Positions 49,424-58,933 of a stretch of 64,000 nucleotides of DNA are shown piece after piece. Origin of the DNA: Nitrospirillum sp034653355 (GTDB lineage: Bacteria > Pseudomonadota > Alphaproteobacteria > Azospirillales > Azospirillaceae). The stretch is taken from assembly GCF_034653355.1 (NCBI RefSeq), contig NZ_JAYEER010000004.1, forward strand, positions 496,001 to 560,000, read 5' to 3'. Below the pieces are notes generated by a model that was given only the letters and a program-made list of their open reading frames with translations, had not been told where the DNA came from and ran no database searches. Each line of letters starts with the position of its first letter. The stretch's first letter is position 1. The position numbers and the translations under genes are program-made.

Positions 49424-50865
49424 TCAGTCGTTGTCCCCTTTGATCGCGGCGAAAGTGTCCAGCGCCCGCTGCCGCGCCGCCTTGTGCTCCACCACCGGAC
49501 GGGGATAGTCGCGGCCGAGGCGCACGCCCGCCGCCCGCAGGGTAGCGGCATCGGCCATCCAGGGTTGGTGCAGCACGCTGCCCGGCAATCCCGCCAGTTC
49601 CGGTACCCAGCGGCGCACATAATCACCCTTGGCGTCGAATTTCTCCCCCTGCAGCACGGGGTTGAACACCCGGAAATAGGGGGCGGCGTCGGCGCCGCAG
49701 CCGGCGATCCATTGCCAGCCAGCGGCGTTGTTGGCCAGGTCGGCATCCACCAGCGTGCCCCAGAACCAGGCCTGGCCGGCCGTCCAGGGCAGCAGCAGGT
49801 GCTTCACCAGGAAGGACCCCACCACCATGCGCACCCGGTTGTGCATCCAGCCGGTGGTCCACAGCTCCCGCATGCCCGCGTCGATGATGGGGTAACCCGT
49901 CTGGCCGCGCCGCCACGCCGCCAGATGCGGGGCGTTGTCGTCCCAGGCGAAGGCCTCGAACTTCCGATTCAATGGGCGCTCGGGCAGGCGGGGGAAGTGG
50001 TAGAGCAGATGGTGGCAGAACTCGCGCCATCCCAGTTCGCGCAGGAATGGGCCCACGCCATCTCCACCGTGGGCCTGCGCCGCCGCCCAGACCTGGCGGG
50101 GGGAAATCTCGCCGTGGTGCAGATGGGGCGACAGGCGGGACGTCAGCGGTTGCGCCGGATAGTCCCGGCCCTCGGGATAGTGTGTCACGGCCCGCGCCAG
50201 GAAATCCCGCAGGCGCTGATGGGCACCGGTCTCGCCCGGTGTCCAGGCCCTGCGCAAGCCGTCGGCCCAGTCGGGCTTGGTGGGCAGCAGCCCCCAGTCC
50301 GCCAGCCGGTCGCCATCCGGTGGGGTGGGCAGGGCGGCCAGTGCCCGGGGGGCGCCAGGGGCTGGCCGGGATCCAACCCTTCCCGCACCGCCTTCCAGAA
50401 GGGGGTGAAGACCTTGTAAGGGGCACCGGTGCCGGTCTTGACCGTCCACGGTTCCGCCAACAGGGCGGAATTGAAGCTGTCGACGGCGACGCCCTCGGCC
50501 TTGAGGCCGGCCTTCAGGGCGCTGTCGCGGGCGACGGCGTGGGGTTCGTAACAGCGGTTCCACACCACGGCCTTTGCTCCGGTCTCGCGCACCAGGGTAT
50601 GCAGGACCACGTCCGCCCGGCCCCGCCGCAGCATCAGGGGGCAACCCAGGCCAGCCAGCGCCTGGGACAGCGCCGCGAGGCTGTGGTGCAGCCACCAGCG
50701 CGACGCCCCGCCCGGCGCCCACGGCCCCGGTGTCTGGTCGTCCAAGATGTAGACCGGCACGACTGGCAGGCCGGACCGGGCGGCGTGGGTCAGGGCGGGG
50801 TTGTCGGACAGGCGCAGATCCTGGCGGAACCACACGACGATGGCGGCTTGTGGGGCGGCGGACAT
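49424..50865 (-). pseudogene. phrB: Deoxyribodipyrimidine photolyase gene with one frameshift
   Basis: The N-terminal antenna domain (VVWFRQDLRLSDNPALTHAA, ending KVFTPFWKAVREGLDPGQPLAP, abbreviated) reads in one frame to about 50347. After a six-base homopolymer (50347-50352) the FAD domain continues in another frame, with ALAALPTPPDGDRLADWGLLPTKPDWADG, WMHNRVRMVV, DADLANNAAGWQWIAGCGADAAPYFRVFNP and RRWVPEL. Adding one C/G restores a 480-aa class I CPD photolyase that repairs UV dimers with light. A homopolymer break and high conservation point to a sequencing indel. Confidence 0.87.
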
Positions 50866-51287
50866 CAGGCGAACCCTAGCATTTTTGCAGATGACAGGCC
50901 TGCGCCGGCTGGCCGGCGGGATGTGAGCGCTACAATAGCGGGCAAGAAAAAATGCGACATTTGGGGCTGGCTGTCGGCCTGGCGCGGGTTTTGGCAGGAT
51001 GTTGGACGGAACGCCGCAGGACGAACCGCATATGACGTAAGATACGTACCCGTCCATCCGGTGGATCACCCGGGGCGAACTCTATTCCTCACCCTATACT
51101 GATGTATTGGCGTGCTTGTTTTTCCCGGGACCGATCCTATCTGAAACAGTGTCCGCTCGATGATCCAGTGTACCGGTTCCCCCATCCCGGCCTGGCTGCG
51201 CACCCCCAAAGCGCGTTCAGCGGACGACCTAAGGGCGGCCCGGGTCCCCCCATCCCCGGGCCGCCCGTTTCCTTTTTGGGGTCCCTC
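50866..51287. other. Intergenic region between photolyase and PdeM genes
   Basis: About 420 bases without a supported gene. It contains TATACT at 51095-51100 and ends with an intrinsic terminator at 51233-51277 that points along the plus strand, so a small plus-strand transcript is possible. There is no conserved open frame. Confidence 0.4.
51233..51277 (+). terminator. Orphan intrinsic terminator
   Basis: GGGCGGCCCGGG (51233-51244) pairs perfectly with CCCGGGCCGCCC (51255-51266) and is followed by GTTTCCTTTTT. No plus-strand protein gene precedes it. It also lies downstream of the minus-strand pdeM gene and might end that too. Confidence 0.65.
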
Positions 51288-52037
51288 TCAATATGTGCCG
51301 GTGTCCGCCAGGTCAGGCCCCAGGATATGGGTCGAGTGGAAGGCGTAGCCGCGGTCCCGGTGCAGCAGCACGACGCTGAAGGCCCCGGGGAACAGGCGGC
51401 GCAACGCCGCTTCGCGCACGTCCAGACCGCCGGTATAGGCGCCGAAGGCCGGCAGCACCAAGCGGTGGCCATCGGTGACGAAGCAGCGGCCGCCCACCCG
51501 CCGTGCCCGCGTGGGCACGCTGGCCTTGGGATGGTAATGGCCGGAAATTTCCCCCACCGGGGTGATATCCCCGCGGGCGGTGTTCTGCGCCTCGTGCCGG
51601 AAGACCAAGGGCCCCTCGACCCAGTCATCCACCACCCGGCCGCCCCAGTTCGGCGGCGGGGCCGGGTCGTGGTTGCCCACCACCCACAGCCATTCACGGG
51701 CCTGGATCAGCGCCGCCAGGCGGCGGCCGTCGTCGGCCGAGACGCGGGCGCCCGCGCGCGGGTCGTGGAAGCTGTCACCCAGGCACAGCACGCGCCGGGG
51801 GCCCAGGCGGCGGCAGACCGCCTCCAGCCGCGCCAGGGTGGCGGCGGTGTCGTAAGGGGGCAGCAAGGTACCGCGCCCGGCGAAGGCGGTGCCCTTCTCC
51901 AGGTGCAAATCGGCCACCACCAGCAGGCCCCGGTCCGGCCAGAACAGGGCGCCGCTGGCGTCCGCCAGCACCACGGCCCCGTTGACGGTCAGGCTGGTCT
52001 GGTGGCCGGTGTCGCCGGTGCCGAAACGGGCGTTCAT
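51288..52037 (-). CDS. pdeM: Ligase-associated DNA damage response endonuclease PdeM
   Basis: 249 aa. Calcineurin-like metallophosphoesterase. Metal motifs: LLVVADLHLEKGTAFA (DxH), VLCLGDSFHD (GDxxH-like), LWVVGNHDPAP (GNHD) and EISGHYHPKA (GHxH). The family is named for its association with an ATP-dependent DNA ligase, a DEXH helicase and an exonuclease in a bacterial repair system. The helicase gene is 1.5 kb upstream on the same strand; AraC and carboxymuconolactone genes lie between. The ligase and exonuclease are not in the window. Confidence 0.9.
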   Translation of the reverse strand: MNARFGTGDTGHQTSLTVNGAVVLADASGALFWPDRGLLVVADLHLEKGTAFAGRGTLLPPYDTAATLARLEAVCRRLGPRRVLCLGDSFHDPRAGARVSADDGRRLAALIQAREWLWVVGNHDPAPPPNWGGRVVDDWVEGPLVFRHEAQNTARGDITPVGEISGHYHPKASVPTRARRVGGRCFVTDGHRLVLPAFGAYTGGLDVREAALRRLFPGAFSVVLLHRDRGYAFHSTHILGPDLADTGTY

Positions 52038-52057
52038 GCGAAAGGGTCCCCATACAG

Positions 52058-52996
52058 TCAGGCGCGCGCCGCGTCCCGGTAATCTCCGGGCGCTGCATTG
52101 TAATGGCGTTTGAAGGCGCGGCTGAACGCGCTTTCCGATTCATAGCCCACGCGGGCCGCCGTTTCCGCCAGCGACAGGCCCTCCGCCACCAGATGGCGCA
52201 CGGCCAGGACCATGCGCACCTGGGCCAGGAAGGCCAGGGGGGCGGGGGCGCCGGCGGCGCGGAAGGCGCGCACAAGGCTGGCGCGGGATAGATGGGCCTG
52301 GTCCGCCAAGTCGTCCAGGGTCCAGGGCCGGGCGGGGTCCCGCACCAGGGCCGCCACCACGCGCGCGGTCGCCGGGCGGGCCAGCAGGCCCGCCACCTCC
52401 GTGCCCTCGCCGTGATCCTCCAGGTGCCCGCGCAGGATCATGGTGAACAGGGCGCGGGCGAGGTCGGTGGCGATGGCACGGGCGCCGGCGCGCGGGGTGG
52501 CCACCTCGTCCCGGATGGTCTCCACCAGCCGGGCCAGGCGCCGCCCGCCGCCGCGCAGGTGCACCGCCTCCGGCAACAGGGCCAGCAGCGGGTTGTCGGC
52601 CACGCGCTCGAAGGCGAATTGCCCGCAGATCAGGTCTAGGGCGGGGGAGGCCTCGCCGGACAGGTCGCTGGTGCGCCGCACCTCCACCACGCCGTTGTCG
52701 TGACGCTCCAGTCTTGTTGTGGCGCCGGCCGGCGCGCCGGCGGTGCGCACCGTGTGCCGCGCGCCGTGGGGCAACAACAGGACATCGCCATCGGTCAGGT
52801 CCAGGGTCCGGTCCAGGTCGGGCAACAGCACGTGGGCCTTGCCCGCCGTGACGATGTGGAAGGGCGCCAGACCGAAGGCTTCCCGCCCGTGCGGGGCCGA
52901 CCAGCCGGGGCCGAACAGGCAGTGCCGCTCCACCTGCGGGCGCACCTGGATCAGGGGTGCCAGCGTGCTCAGCACGTCGTTGCGATCGTCGTCCAT
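52058..52996 (-). CDS. AraC-family regulator with cupin domain
   Basis: 312 aa. N-terminal cupin (Cupin_6) with FHIVTAGKAHVLLPDL and GDVLLLPHGARHTVRT, then two HTHs at the C-terminus (WTLDDLADQAHLSRASLVRAFRAAGAPAPLAFLAQVRM and LAETAARVGYESESAFSRAFKRHYNAAPGDYR). The closing motif is AraC-typical. It is divergent from the carboxymuconolactone-type gene by 161 bases and probably controls it. Confidence 0.9.
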   Translation of the reverse strand: MDDDRNDVLSTLAPLIQVRPQVERHCLFGPGWSAPHGREAFGLAPFHIVTAGKAHVLLPDLDRTLDLTDGDVLLLPHGARHTVRTAGAPAGATTRLERHDNGVVEVRRTSDLSGEASPALDLICGQFAFERVADNPLLALLPEAVHLRGGGRRLARLVETIRDEVATPRAGARAIATDLARALFTMILRGHLEDHGEGTEVAGLLARPATARVVAALVRDPARPWTLDDLADQAHLSRASLVRAFRAAGAPAPLAFLAQVRMVLAVRHLVAEGLSLAETAARVGYESESAFSRAFKRHYNAAPGDYRDAARA

Positions 52997-53157
52997 CGAC
53001 TTTGCTTCACCCAGCCAACGTTGATCCTGCCGGTCATCACCTCGATCCGCCCGGGCATTCAGCGGCGGGCGGCCCGGCGCTACCGTTCACTCATCGAAAC
53101 GCACCGCGGACGCTGCCTTCAACCGACGGCACCCCGCGCATTGAAGGGAAGCGGATC

Positions 53158-53508
53158 ATGATGCTCGATTGGAACCAGTATCGTCAGCAGATTGGTGCCG
53201 GCGTTGGCGCCTATGCCAAGCTCAGCCCCGACACGGTGAAGGGCTACGTCACCATCAGCGGCGCCGGCCAGCATACCAACCACCTGGATGCCAAGACCCG
53301 CGAGCTGATCGCCCTGGCCGTGGCCGTGAGCGTCAAGTGCGACGGCTGTATCACCGTTCACACCGACGCCGCCATCAAGAATGGCGCGACCAAGGAGGAA
53401 ATCGCCGAGGCCCTGGGCGTGGCCGTGGCCATCGGCGCCGGGGCGGCCCTGGTCTATACCACCCGGGTCATGGACGCCTACGACAGCCACCCGTCCAACG
53501 CGGGCTGA
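53158..53508 (+). CDS. Carboxymuconolactone decarboxylase/AhpD-family protein
   Basis: 116 aa. GAYAKLSPDTVKGYVTISGAG, DAKTRELIALAVAVSVKCDGCITVHTDAAIKNGATKEEIAEAL contains the redox pair C-D-G-C and the downstream His of AhpD-like proteins. Some members reduce peroxides, others are decarboxylases; the CxxC-His arrangement favours a peroxidase-type role. Two adjacent ATGs (53158 and 53161) could start it. The AraC gene is divergent. Confidence 0.9.
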   Translation: MMLDWNQYRQQIGAGVGAYAKLSPDTVKGYVTISGAGQHTNHLDAKTRELIALAVAVSVKCDGCITVHTDAAIKNGATKEEIAEALGVAVAIGAGAALVYTTRVMDAYDSHPSNAG

Positions 53509-53573
53509 CGCGGGCGGCGGCGCTTTTCCAAACGGCGTGGGAGCGATCCCGCGCCGTTTTGACGTCTGGAGCT

Positions 53574-56063
53574 TCAAAACGGCAACAGGCCCTGGCCTTG
53601 CCGCATGGTCTTGGGCAGCGCCTCGGCCGCCAGTTCCTCGGCCGCCTCCTGCAACAGCACCTCGTCCGCCCGGCCGCCCACCATGACGCGGCCGATCTCC
53701 AGCAGCACGGGCACGGCCAGGGGGGAGATGCGGTCCAGGGCCATGTGGCGGATGCGCCCCTTCACGCGGGCCAGCATGTCGGCCAGGCGGCGCACGTCCG
53801 TCAGACCGGCGGCGGCCTCGGCGCGGGTGGCCTGCAGCAGCAGGTGGCCGGGATCGTGGCGGCGCAGCACGTCGTAGATCAGGTCGGCGCTGACCGTCAT
53901 CTGGCGCTTGGTCTTCTCCTCGCCCGGATGGCGGCGCTCCAGCGTGCCGGCGATGGTGGCCACGGTCTGGAAGGTTCGGCGCAGCATGCTGGACTCGTCC
54001 ATCCATTCCTCCAGGTCATCGCCCAGCATGTCCTCCGCGAACAGGGCATCCATGTCGGTGGCGGTGCTCAGCGACCAGATGGCCAGCACATAGTCGGTGG
54101 CGACGAAGCCCAGCGGGTGCAGGCCCAGCCGTTCCATGCGGCGGGTCAGCAGCATGCCCAGGGTCTGGTGGGCGTTTCGGCCCTCGAAGGTGTAGGCCAC
54201 CAGGAACTCCTTGCCGCCGCGCGGGAAGGTTTCCACCAGCAGGCCGGTGCGATCGGGCAGGGCCGAGACATAGCGCTGGACGCGCAGCCACTCCGCCACC
54301 TCCGCCGGCAGGTCGCGCCATTGGCCGGGGTCGGCCAGCATGGCGCGCACCCGGTCGGCCAGGTGGGTGGTCAGGGGCAGGCGGCCGCCGGCATAGACCG
54401 GCACCTTGGGCTGGCCCTGGCCGCCCTTGACCACGATGGCGGCGTTATCGCGCATGCCGACGAAGCGCAGTAGCTGGCCGCCGAAGATGAAGGTGTCGCC
54501 CGGCACCAGGCCCTGGATGAAATATTCCTCCACATCGCCGATGGAGCCGCCATTGGACATGCGGACCTTGACCGTCGGCTCCTCCACGATGGTGCCGACG
54601 TTCAGGCGGTACTGCCGCGCCACTTGGTAATTGGCCAGCTGCCATAGCCCGTCCTCCCGCCGGCGCAGGCGCTGGAAGCGTTCGTAGGCGCGCAGGGCGT
54701 AGCCGCCGGTGGCGACGAAGTCCATGACCTGCTCGAACCGCTCCCACGTCAGGTGGGCGTAAGGCGCGCAGCTGGTGACCTCGGCGAACAGGTGCCGGGC
54801 GTCGAAGGGGCCGGCGCAGGCGGTACCCACCACATGCTGGGCCAGCACCTCCAGCCCGCCGGGGCGCGGCGGGTCGCCGTCCAGGGTGCCGGCGCGCACG
54901 GCGTCGATGGCGGCCTTGCACTCCAGCACCTCGAACCGGTTGGCGGGAACGAGAAGGGCGCGGGAGGTGAGGTCGATGCGGTGGTTGGCGCGGCCGATGC
55001 GCTGCAGCAGGCGGCTGACGCCCTTGGGCGCGCCGATCTGGACCACCAGGTCCACCGCCGCCCAGTCTATGCCCAGGTCCAGGGAACTGGTGGCGACCAC
55101 GGCGCGCAGGGCGCCCCGGGCCATCGCCGCCTCCACCTTGCGGCGCTGTTCGGTTGACAGGCTGCCGTGGTGCAGGGCGATGGGCAGGGCGTCGGCGTTC
55201 ACCCGCCACAGCTCCTGGAACACCAGCTCCGCCTGGGCCCGGGTGTTGACGAAGATCAGGGTGGTACCGCAGGCCTTCACCTGCTCATACACGTCCGGCA
55301 TGGTCTGCAGGGCCATGTGCCCGCCCCAGGGGATCTCCATGGTCAGCAGGATGCCCACCTCCGCCGGGGCGCCGGGGGCGCCGCGCACGATGCCAACGGG
55401 CGTGGTGGGGGCCACCGGATGGTGGGGCAGGGCCAGGTAGTCGGCCAGGGCCTGGGGATGGGCCACGGTGGCGGACAGGCCCACCCGGCGGGCGTGGGGC
55501 GCCAGGCTGGCCAGCCGCGCCAGGTGCAGGGCCAGCAGGTCGCCGCGCTTGCTGCCGGCCAGGGCGTGCAGCTCATCCACGATGACGGTGCGCAGGGTGC
55601 CGAACAGCGTCGCCGCCTCGGGATACGACAGCAGCAGCGCCAGGCTTTCCACCGTGGTCATCAGGATCTGCGGCGGGTGGGCACGCTGGCGGCGGCGTTT
55701 GGCCTCCGGCGTGTCGCCCGTGCGCGTTTCCACCCGGATGGGCAGGCGCAGCTCCGCCACCGGCTGTTCCAGGTTGCGGGCGATATCCACCGCCAGCGCC
55801 TTGAGGGGGGAGATGTAGAGGGTGTGCAGCCCCTCGCGCGGGCGTTCCGACAGGTCGATCAGGCTGGGCAGGAAGCCCGCCAGCGTCTTGCCGCCGCCGG
55901 TGGGGGCGATCAGCAGCGTATGCTCACCCCGTTGGGCGGCGCGCAGCATCTCCAGCTGATGGGCGTGCGGCGTCCAGCCGCGATGGGCGAACCACCCCGC
56001 GATGTTGGCGGGCAACAGCTCTGGATCTGGCCCTGGAACAGAGATTGGCGCGACAGGCGGCAT
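53574..56063 (-). CDS. Ligase-associated DNA damage response DEXH-box helicase (Lhr-like)
   Basis: 829 aa. Motif I IAPTGGGKTLAG at about 52, motif Ia SPLKALAVDI, motif II DELH (VIVDELHALAG), motif III GLSATV, a helicase-C domain with HHGSLSTEQRR, ATSSLDLGIDW and motif VI QRIGRANHR, then a winged helix and the Lhr-core domain. This is the Lhr-core-type helicase associated with the bacterial ligase/PdeM DNA repair system; such proteins move 3' to 5'. ATG 56063 is chosen. It is divergent from the MTA/SAH nucleosidase gene. Confidence 0.92.
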   Translation of the reverse strand: MPPVAPISVPGPDPELLPANIAGWFAHRGWTPHAHQLEMLRAAQRGEHTLLIAPTGGGKTLAGFLPSLIDLSERPREGLHTLYISPLKALAVDIARNLEQPVAELRLPIRVETRTGDTPEAKRRRQRAHPPQILMTTVESLALLLSYPEAATLFGTLRTVIVDELHALAGSKRGDLLALHLARLASLAPHARRVGLSATVAHPQALADYLALPHHPVAPTTPVGIVRGAPGAPAEVGILLTMEIPWGGHMALQTMPDVYEQVKACGTTLIFVNTRAQAELVFQELWRVNADALPIALHHGSLSTEQRRKVEAAMARGALRAVVATSSLDLGIDWAAVDLVVQIGAPKGVSRLLQRIGRANHRIDLTSRALLVPANRFEVLECKAAIDAVRAGTLDGDPPRPGGLEVLAQHVVGTACAGPFDARHLFAEVTSCAPYAHLTWERFEQVMDFVATGGYALRAYERFQRLRRREDGLWQLANYQVARQYRLNVGTIVEEPTVKVRMSNGGSIGDVEEYFIQGLVPGDTFIFGGQLLRFVGMRDNAAIVVKGGQGQPKVPVYAGGRLPLTTHLADRVRAMLADPGQWRDLPAEVAEWLRVQRYVSALPDRTGLLVETFPRGGKEFLVAYTFEGRNAHQTLGMLLTRRMERLGLHPLGFVATDYVLAIWSLSTATDMDALFAEDMLGDDLEEWMDESSMLRRTFQTVATIAGTLERRHPGEEKTKRQMTVSADLIYDVLRRHDPGHLLLQATRAEAAAGLTDVRRLADMLARVKGRIRHMALDRISPLAVPVLLEIGRVMVGGRADEVLLQEAAEELAAEALPKTMRQGQGLLPF

Positions 56064-56134
56064 GCCCTCAGGATATATGAGGTTCAGGCCCGGCGCCCAA
56101 GAGGATGCCGCCGGCCCCATGTACGAATAATGGG

Positions 56135-56920
56135 ATGAAGTCCGACATGACCGAGCAGAAGGGCGGCCCGCTGGGGCTGATTTGCGCCATCCCGGAGGAA
56201 ATCGCCCATTTCGGCGCGCATTTCCAGGTGGAGGGGACGCGCGACATCGCCGGCTTCACCTTCCAGCAGGGCAGCATGGATGGCCGCCAAGTGGTGCTGG
56301 TGGAGGCGGGAATCGGCAAGGTCAACGCGGCGATCGTCTCCACCCTGCTGCTGCAGGTCTTCGGCGCCCGCGCCCTGCTGTTCTCCGGCGTGGCCGGCGG
56401 CGTGGATCCGGATTTGGCCATCGGCGACGTGGTGGTGGCCACCCGCCTGGTGCAGCATGATTACGGCGCGCTGGCGAACGGCGAGCTGAAGGTCTACCAG
56501 CCGGGGGTGCCGCCCTTGCCGGGCTTCGACGAGGCCCATGGCTATGAGCTGGATCAGGGACTGGAAGCCAGGGCGCGGGCGGCCTTGGACGGCTTGACGC
56601 TGCCCGCCCTGTCGGCGGAAGCCACGGGCGGCGCGGCGCGGGTGCCTGGCATCCATTTCGGAACCGTGCTGACGGGGGACCAGTTCCTGAACTGCGAAAC
56701 CTCGCGTGACCGGCTGTTCCGCACCTTCGCGGCCCAGGCGGTGGAGATGGAGGGCGCGTCGGTGGCCCAGGTGGCGACGCGCTGGGGCGTGCCTTACCTG
56801 GTGGTGCGCAGCCTGAGCGACCTGGCCGGCGCGGACAGCCACATGGATTTCCCCGCCTTCTGCCGGGCGGCGGCGGCCGGTGCGGCCGAGCTGATCCGGC
56901 GGCTGGCGGCGGTACTGTAA
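56135..56920 (+). CDS. 5'-methylthioadenosine/S-adenosylhomocysteine nucleosidase
   Basis: 261 aa. LGLICAIPEEIAHF, VVLVEAGIGKVNAAI, LLFSGVAGGVDPDLAIGDVV, TGDQFLNC, AVEMEGASVAQVATRWGVPYLVVRSLSDLAG hold the purine and ribose sites and catalytic Asp (SLSDLAG) of MTAN/Pfs. It cleaves MTA and SAH to adenine and a thioribose. With the neighbouring psuG, it suggests nucleoside salvage. ATG 56135 and ATG 56147 are both possible. Confidence 0.9.
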   Translation: MKSDMTEQKGGPLGLICAIPEEIAHFGAHFQVEGTRDIAGFTFQQGSMDGRQVVLVEAGIGKVNAAIVSTLLLQVFGARALLFSGVAGGVDPDLAIGDVVVATRLVQHDYGALANGELKVYQPGVPPLPGFDEAHGYELDQGLEARARAALDGLTLPALSAEATGGAARVPGIHFGTVLTGDQFLNCETSRDRLFRTFAAQAVEMEGASVAQVATRWGVPYLVVRSLSDLAGADSHMDFPAFCRAAAAGAAELIRRLAAVL

Positions 56921-56963
56921 CGCGTGCCCGGCGACTGAGGGCATCAAGACAACGGGGGCGGGC

Positions 56964-57923
56964 ATGCTGGACTACTGCGTGATCAAGGGAGAGGTGGCGG
57001 CGGCCATCAAGGCCGGGCGCGCCGTCGTGGCCTTGGAATCCACCGTGATCAGCCATGGACTGCCCTACCCCGCCAATATCGAGGCGGCCAAGGCCATGGA
57101 GGCGACGGTGCGGGCCAACGGCGCCGTGCCCGCCACCATCGCCATCCTGGACGGCCGCATCCGCATCGGCCTGGAGGCGGAGGATTTCGAGCGCCTGGCC
57201 GCCGGCGGCATCCGGAAAGTGAGCCGCCGCGACCTGCCGCTGGTGCTGGCGGCCGGCGGCGATGGCGCCACCACCGTCGCCGCGACCATGATCGCCGCGC
57301 GCCTGGCCGGCATTTCCGTCTTCGCCACCGGTGGCATCGGCGGCGTGCACCGGGGAGCCGAGACCACCCTGGACATCTCCGCCGACCTGGAGGAACTGGC
57401 CCGCACCGACGTGGCCGTGGTCTGCGCCGGCGCCAAGGCCATCCTGGATCTGCCCAAGACGCTGGAGTACCTGGAGACGCGGGGCGTGCCGGTGGTCGGC
57501 TACGGCACCGATAACTTCCCCGCCTTCTACACCGCCAACTGCAACCTGCCGGTCGACAGCCGCTGTGACTCGGCGGATGATGTGGCCCGCATCCTGCGCG
57601 CCAAATGGCAGCTGGGCCTGAGCGGTGGCGCCATCATCGCCGTGCCCATCCCGGAAGAGGCGGCCCTGGATGCCGAGGCGATCGAGCAGGCCATCCGCCT
57701 GGCGGTGGCGGAGGCCGAGGGGCAAGGCGTGCGCGGCAAGGAGCTGACGCCCTTCCTGCTGTCCCGCCTGGAACAGCTGACAGAAGGCGCCAGCCTGGTG
57801 GCCAACCGCGCCCTGCTGCTGAACAACGCGGCTGTCGCGGCGCAAATCGCCGTCGCCTACGCCACTCTGCGCCAGGAAACGGCATTGCCGCGCCGCCCGC
57901 CCGGCAAGCGGGCCTTATACTGA
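56964..57923 (+). CDS. psuG: Pseudouridine-5'-phosphate glycosidase
   Basis: 319 aa. VVALESTVISHGLPYPANIEAA, ATIAILDGRIRIGL, VSRRDLPLVLAAGGDGATTVAATM, FATGGIGGVHRG, VCAGAKAILDLPKTLEYLETRGVPVVGYGT, FPAFYT match PsuG. It cleaves pseudouridine 5'-phosphate to uracil and ribose 5-phosphate, usually after a kinase PsuK. No psuK is adjacent. It follows the MTA/SAH nucleosidase by 43 bases, so the two nucleoside enzymes are probably co-transcribed. Confidence 0.94.
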   Translation: MLDYCVIKGEVAAAIKAGRAVVALESTVISHGLPYPANIEAAKAMEATVRANGAVPATIAILDGRIRIGLEAEDFERLAAGGIRKVSRRDLPLVLAAGGDGATTVAATMIAARLAGISVFATGGIGGVHRGAETTLDISADLEELARTDVAVVCAGAKAILDLPKTLEYLETRGVPVVGYGTDNFPAFYTANCNLPVDSRCDSADDVARILRAKWQLGLSGGAIIAVPIPEEAALDAEAIEQAIRLAVAEAEGQGVRGKELTPFLLSRLEQLTEGASLVANRALLLNNAAVAAQIAVAYATLRQETALPRRPPGKRALY

Positions 57924-58009
57924 TGGCGGCGGGCATCCATCCGCTCGTTTCGCGGCCCGCCACGCTCCCTGCGGGCTATCCGTTACGCCCAGGGCGGTAG
58001 TTCACCGCC

Positions 58010-58915
58010 TCACGCCGTGAAGATCAACGAGCGGTGGGCCGCCGTGCCGGCCATGGTGCCGCTGGCCACCGCCAGGGCTACCGAGCCCGCCAGTCGGGCC
58101 GCGTCGCCGCAGGCGAGGACGCCGGGCATGCTGGTCTGTTGCATGGCGTCCACCCGGATGCACTGGCCCAGCGGCCCTTCCTCGATATCCACGCCCAGTT
58201 CGGCGGCCAGCGGGCCGGTGATGCGGGTTTGGGCCAGGGTGAAGACGCCGGCCAGGGGCACGGTGCGGCCATCGGCCAGGCGCAGGTCGGCACCCTCGCC
58301 GAAGAAGCCGGCCACGGGCGTGCGCTCCACCCTCACGCCACGCCGGGCCAGATCCGTCAGCTCGGCGGCACTGGGCTCGACGGCGCCGTTCAGGAACAGG
58401 GTGGTGGGGCCCCAGTCGGGCAGCATCTGGGCGTGGTGCAGGGACATGGGCCCGGTGGCCAGCACGCCGATGGGGCCCTGGTCCAGCTCATAGCCATGGC
58501 AATAGGGGCAGTGGAAGACATGGCGGCCCCAGCGCTCCGCCAGGCCCGGCACCTCGGGCAGGGTGTCGGTGACGCCGCCGGCCAGGATCAGGCGTCTGGC
58601 CGCGACGGCGGGGCCGCCGGTGGTTTCCACCACAAAGCCCTGCTCGTCTCCGGTCACGCCGGTGGCCAGCCCCTCACGGATCTCCACGGTGGCGTAGCGC
58701 GTCAGCTGCGCGCGCGCCGTGGCGATGATCTGGCCGGGGGGCACGCCGTCCTGGCCCAGGAAGCCATGGGAGGTTGCGGCGTGACGGTTGCGGCGCTGGC
58801 CGGCGTCGACCACCAGCACGCGGCGGCGGGCGCGGCCCAGTTGCAGGGCCGCTGAGAGGCCGGCGAAACTGCCGCCGATGATCAGGACATCGTAACGCAT
58901 GACGGGATAACGCAT
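58010..58915 (-). CDS. Thioredoxin-reductase-like NAD(P)/FAD oxidoreductase
   Basis: 301 aa. FAD Rossmann fold (VLIIGGSFAGLSAALQLGRA), redox-active CPYCHG at about 135 (HVFHCPYCHGYELDQG), a NAD(P) part reduced in size, and the FAD end VLACGDAARLAGSVALAVASG. It is a short TrxR-like protein of a kind often adjacent to Rrf2 regulators. Natural partner unknown. GGAGG 7 bases before ATG 58915. It is divergent from the Rrf2-like gene with an operator between. Confidence 0.87.
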   Translation of the reverse strand: MRYPVMRYDVLIIGGSFAGLSAALQLGRARRRVLVVDAGQRRNRHAATSHGFLGQDGVPPGQIIATARAQLTRYATVEIREGLATGVTGDEQGFVVETTGGPAVAARRLILAGGVTDTLPEVPGLAERWGRHVFHCPYCHGYELDQGPIGVLATGPMSLHHAQMLPDWGPTTLFLNGAVEPSAAELTDLARRGVRVERTPVAGFFGEGADLRLADGRTVPLAGVFTLAQTRITGPLAAELGVDIEEGPLGQCIRVDAMQQTSMPGVLACGDAARLAGSVALAVASGTMAGTAAHRSLIFTA

Positions 58916-58933
58916 GACGGGCCTCCGGCAAAT

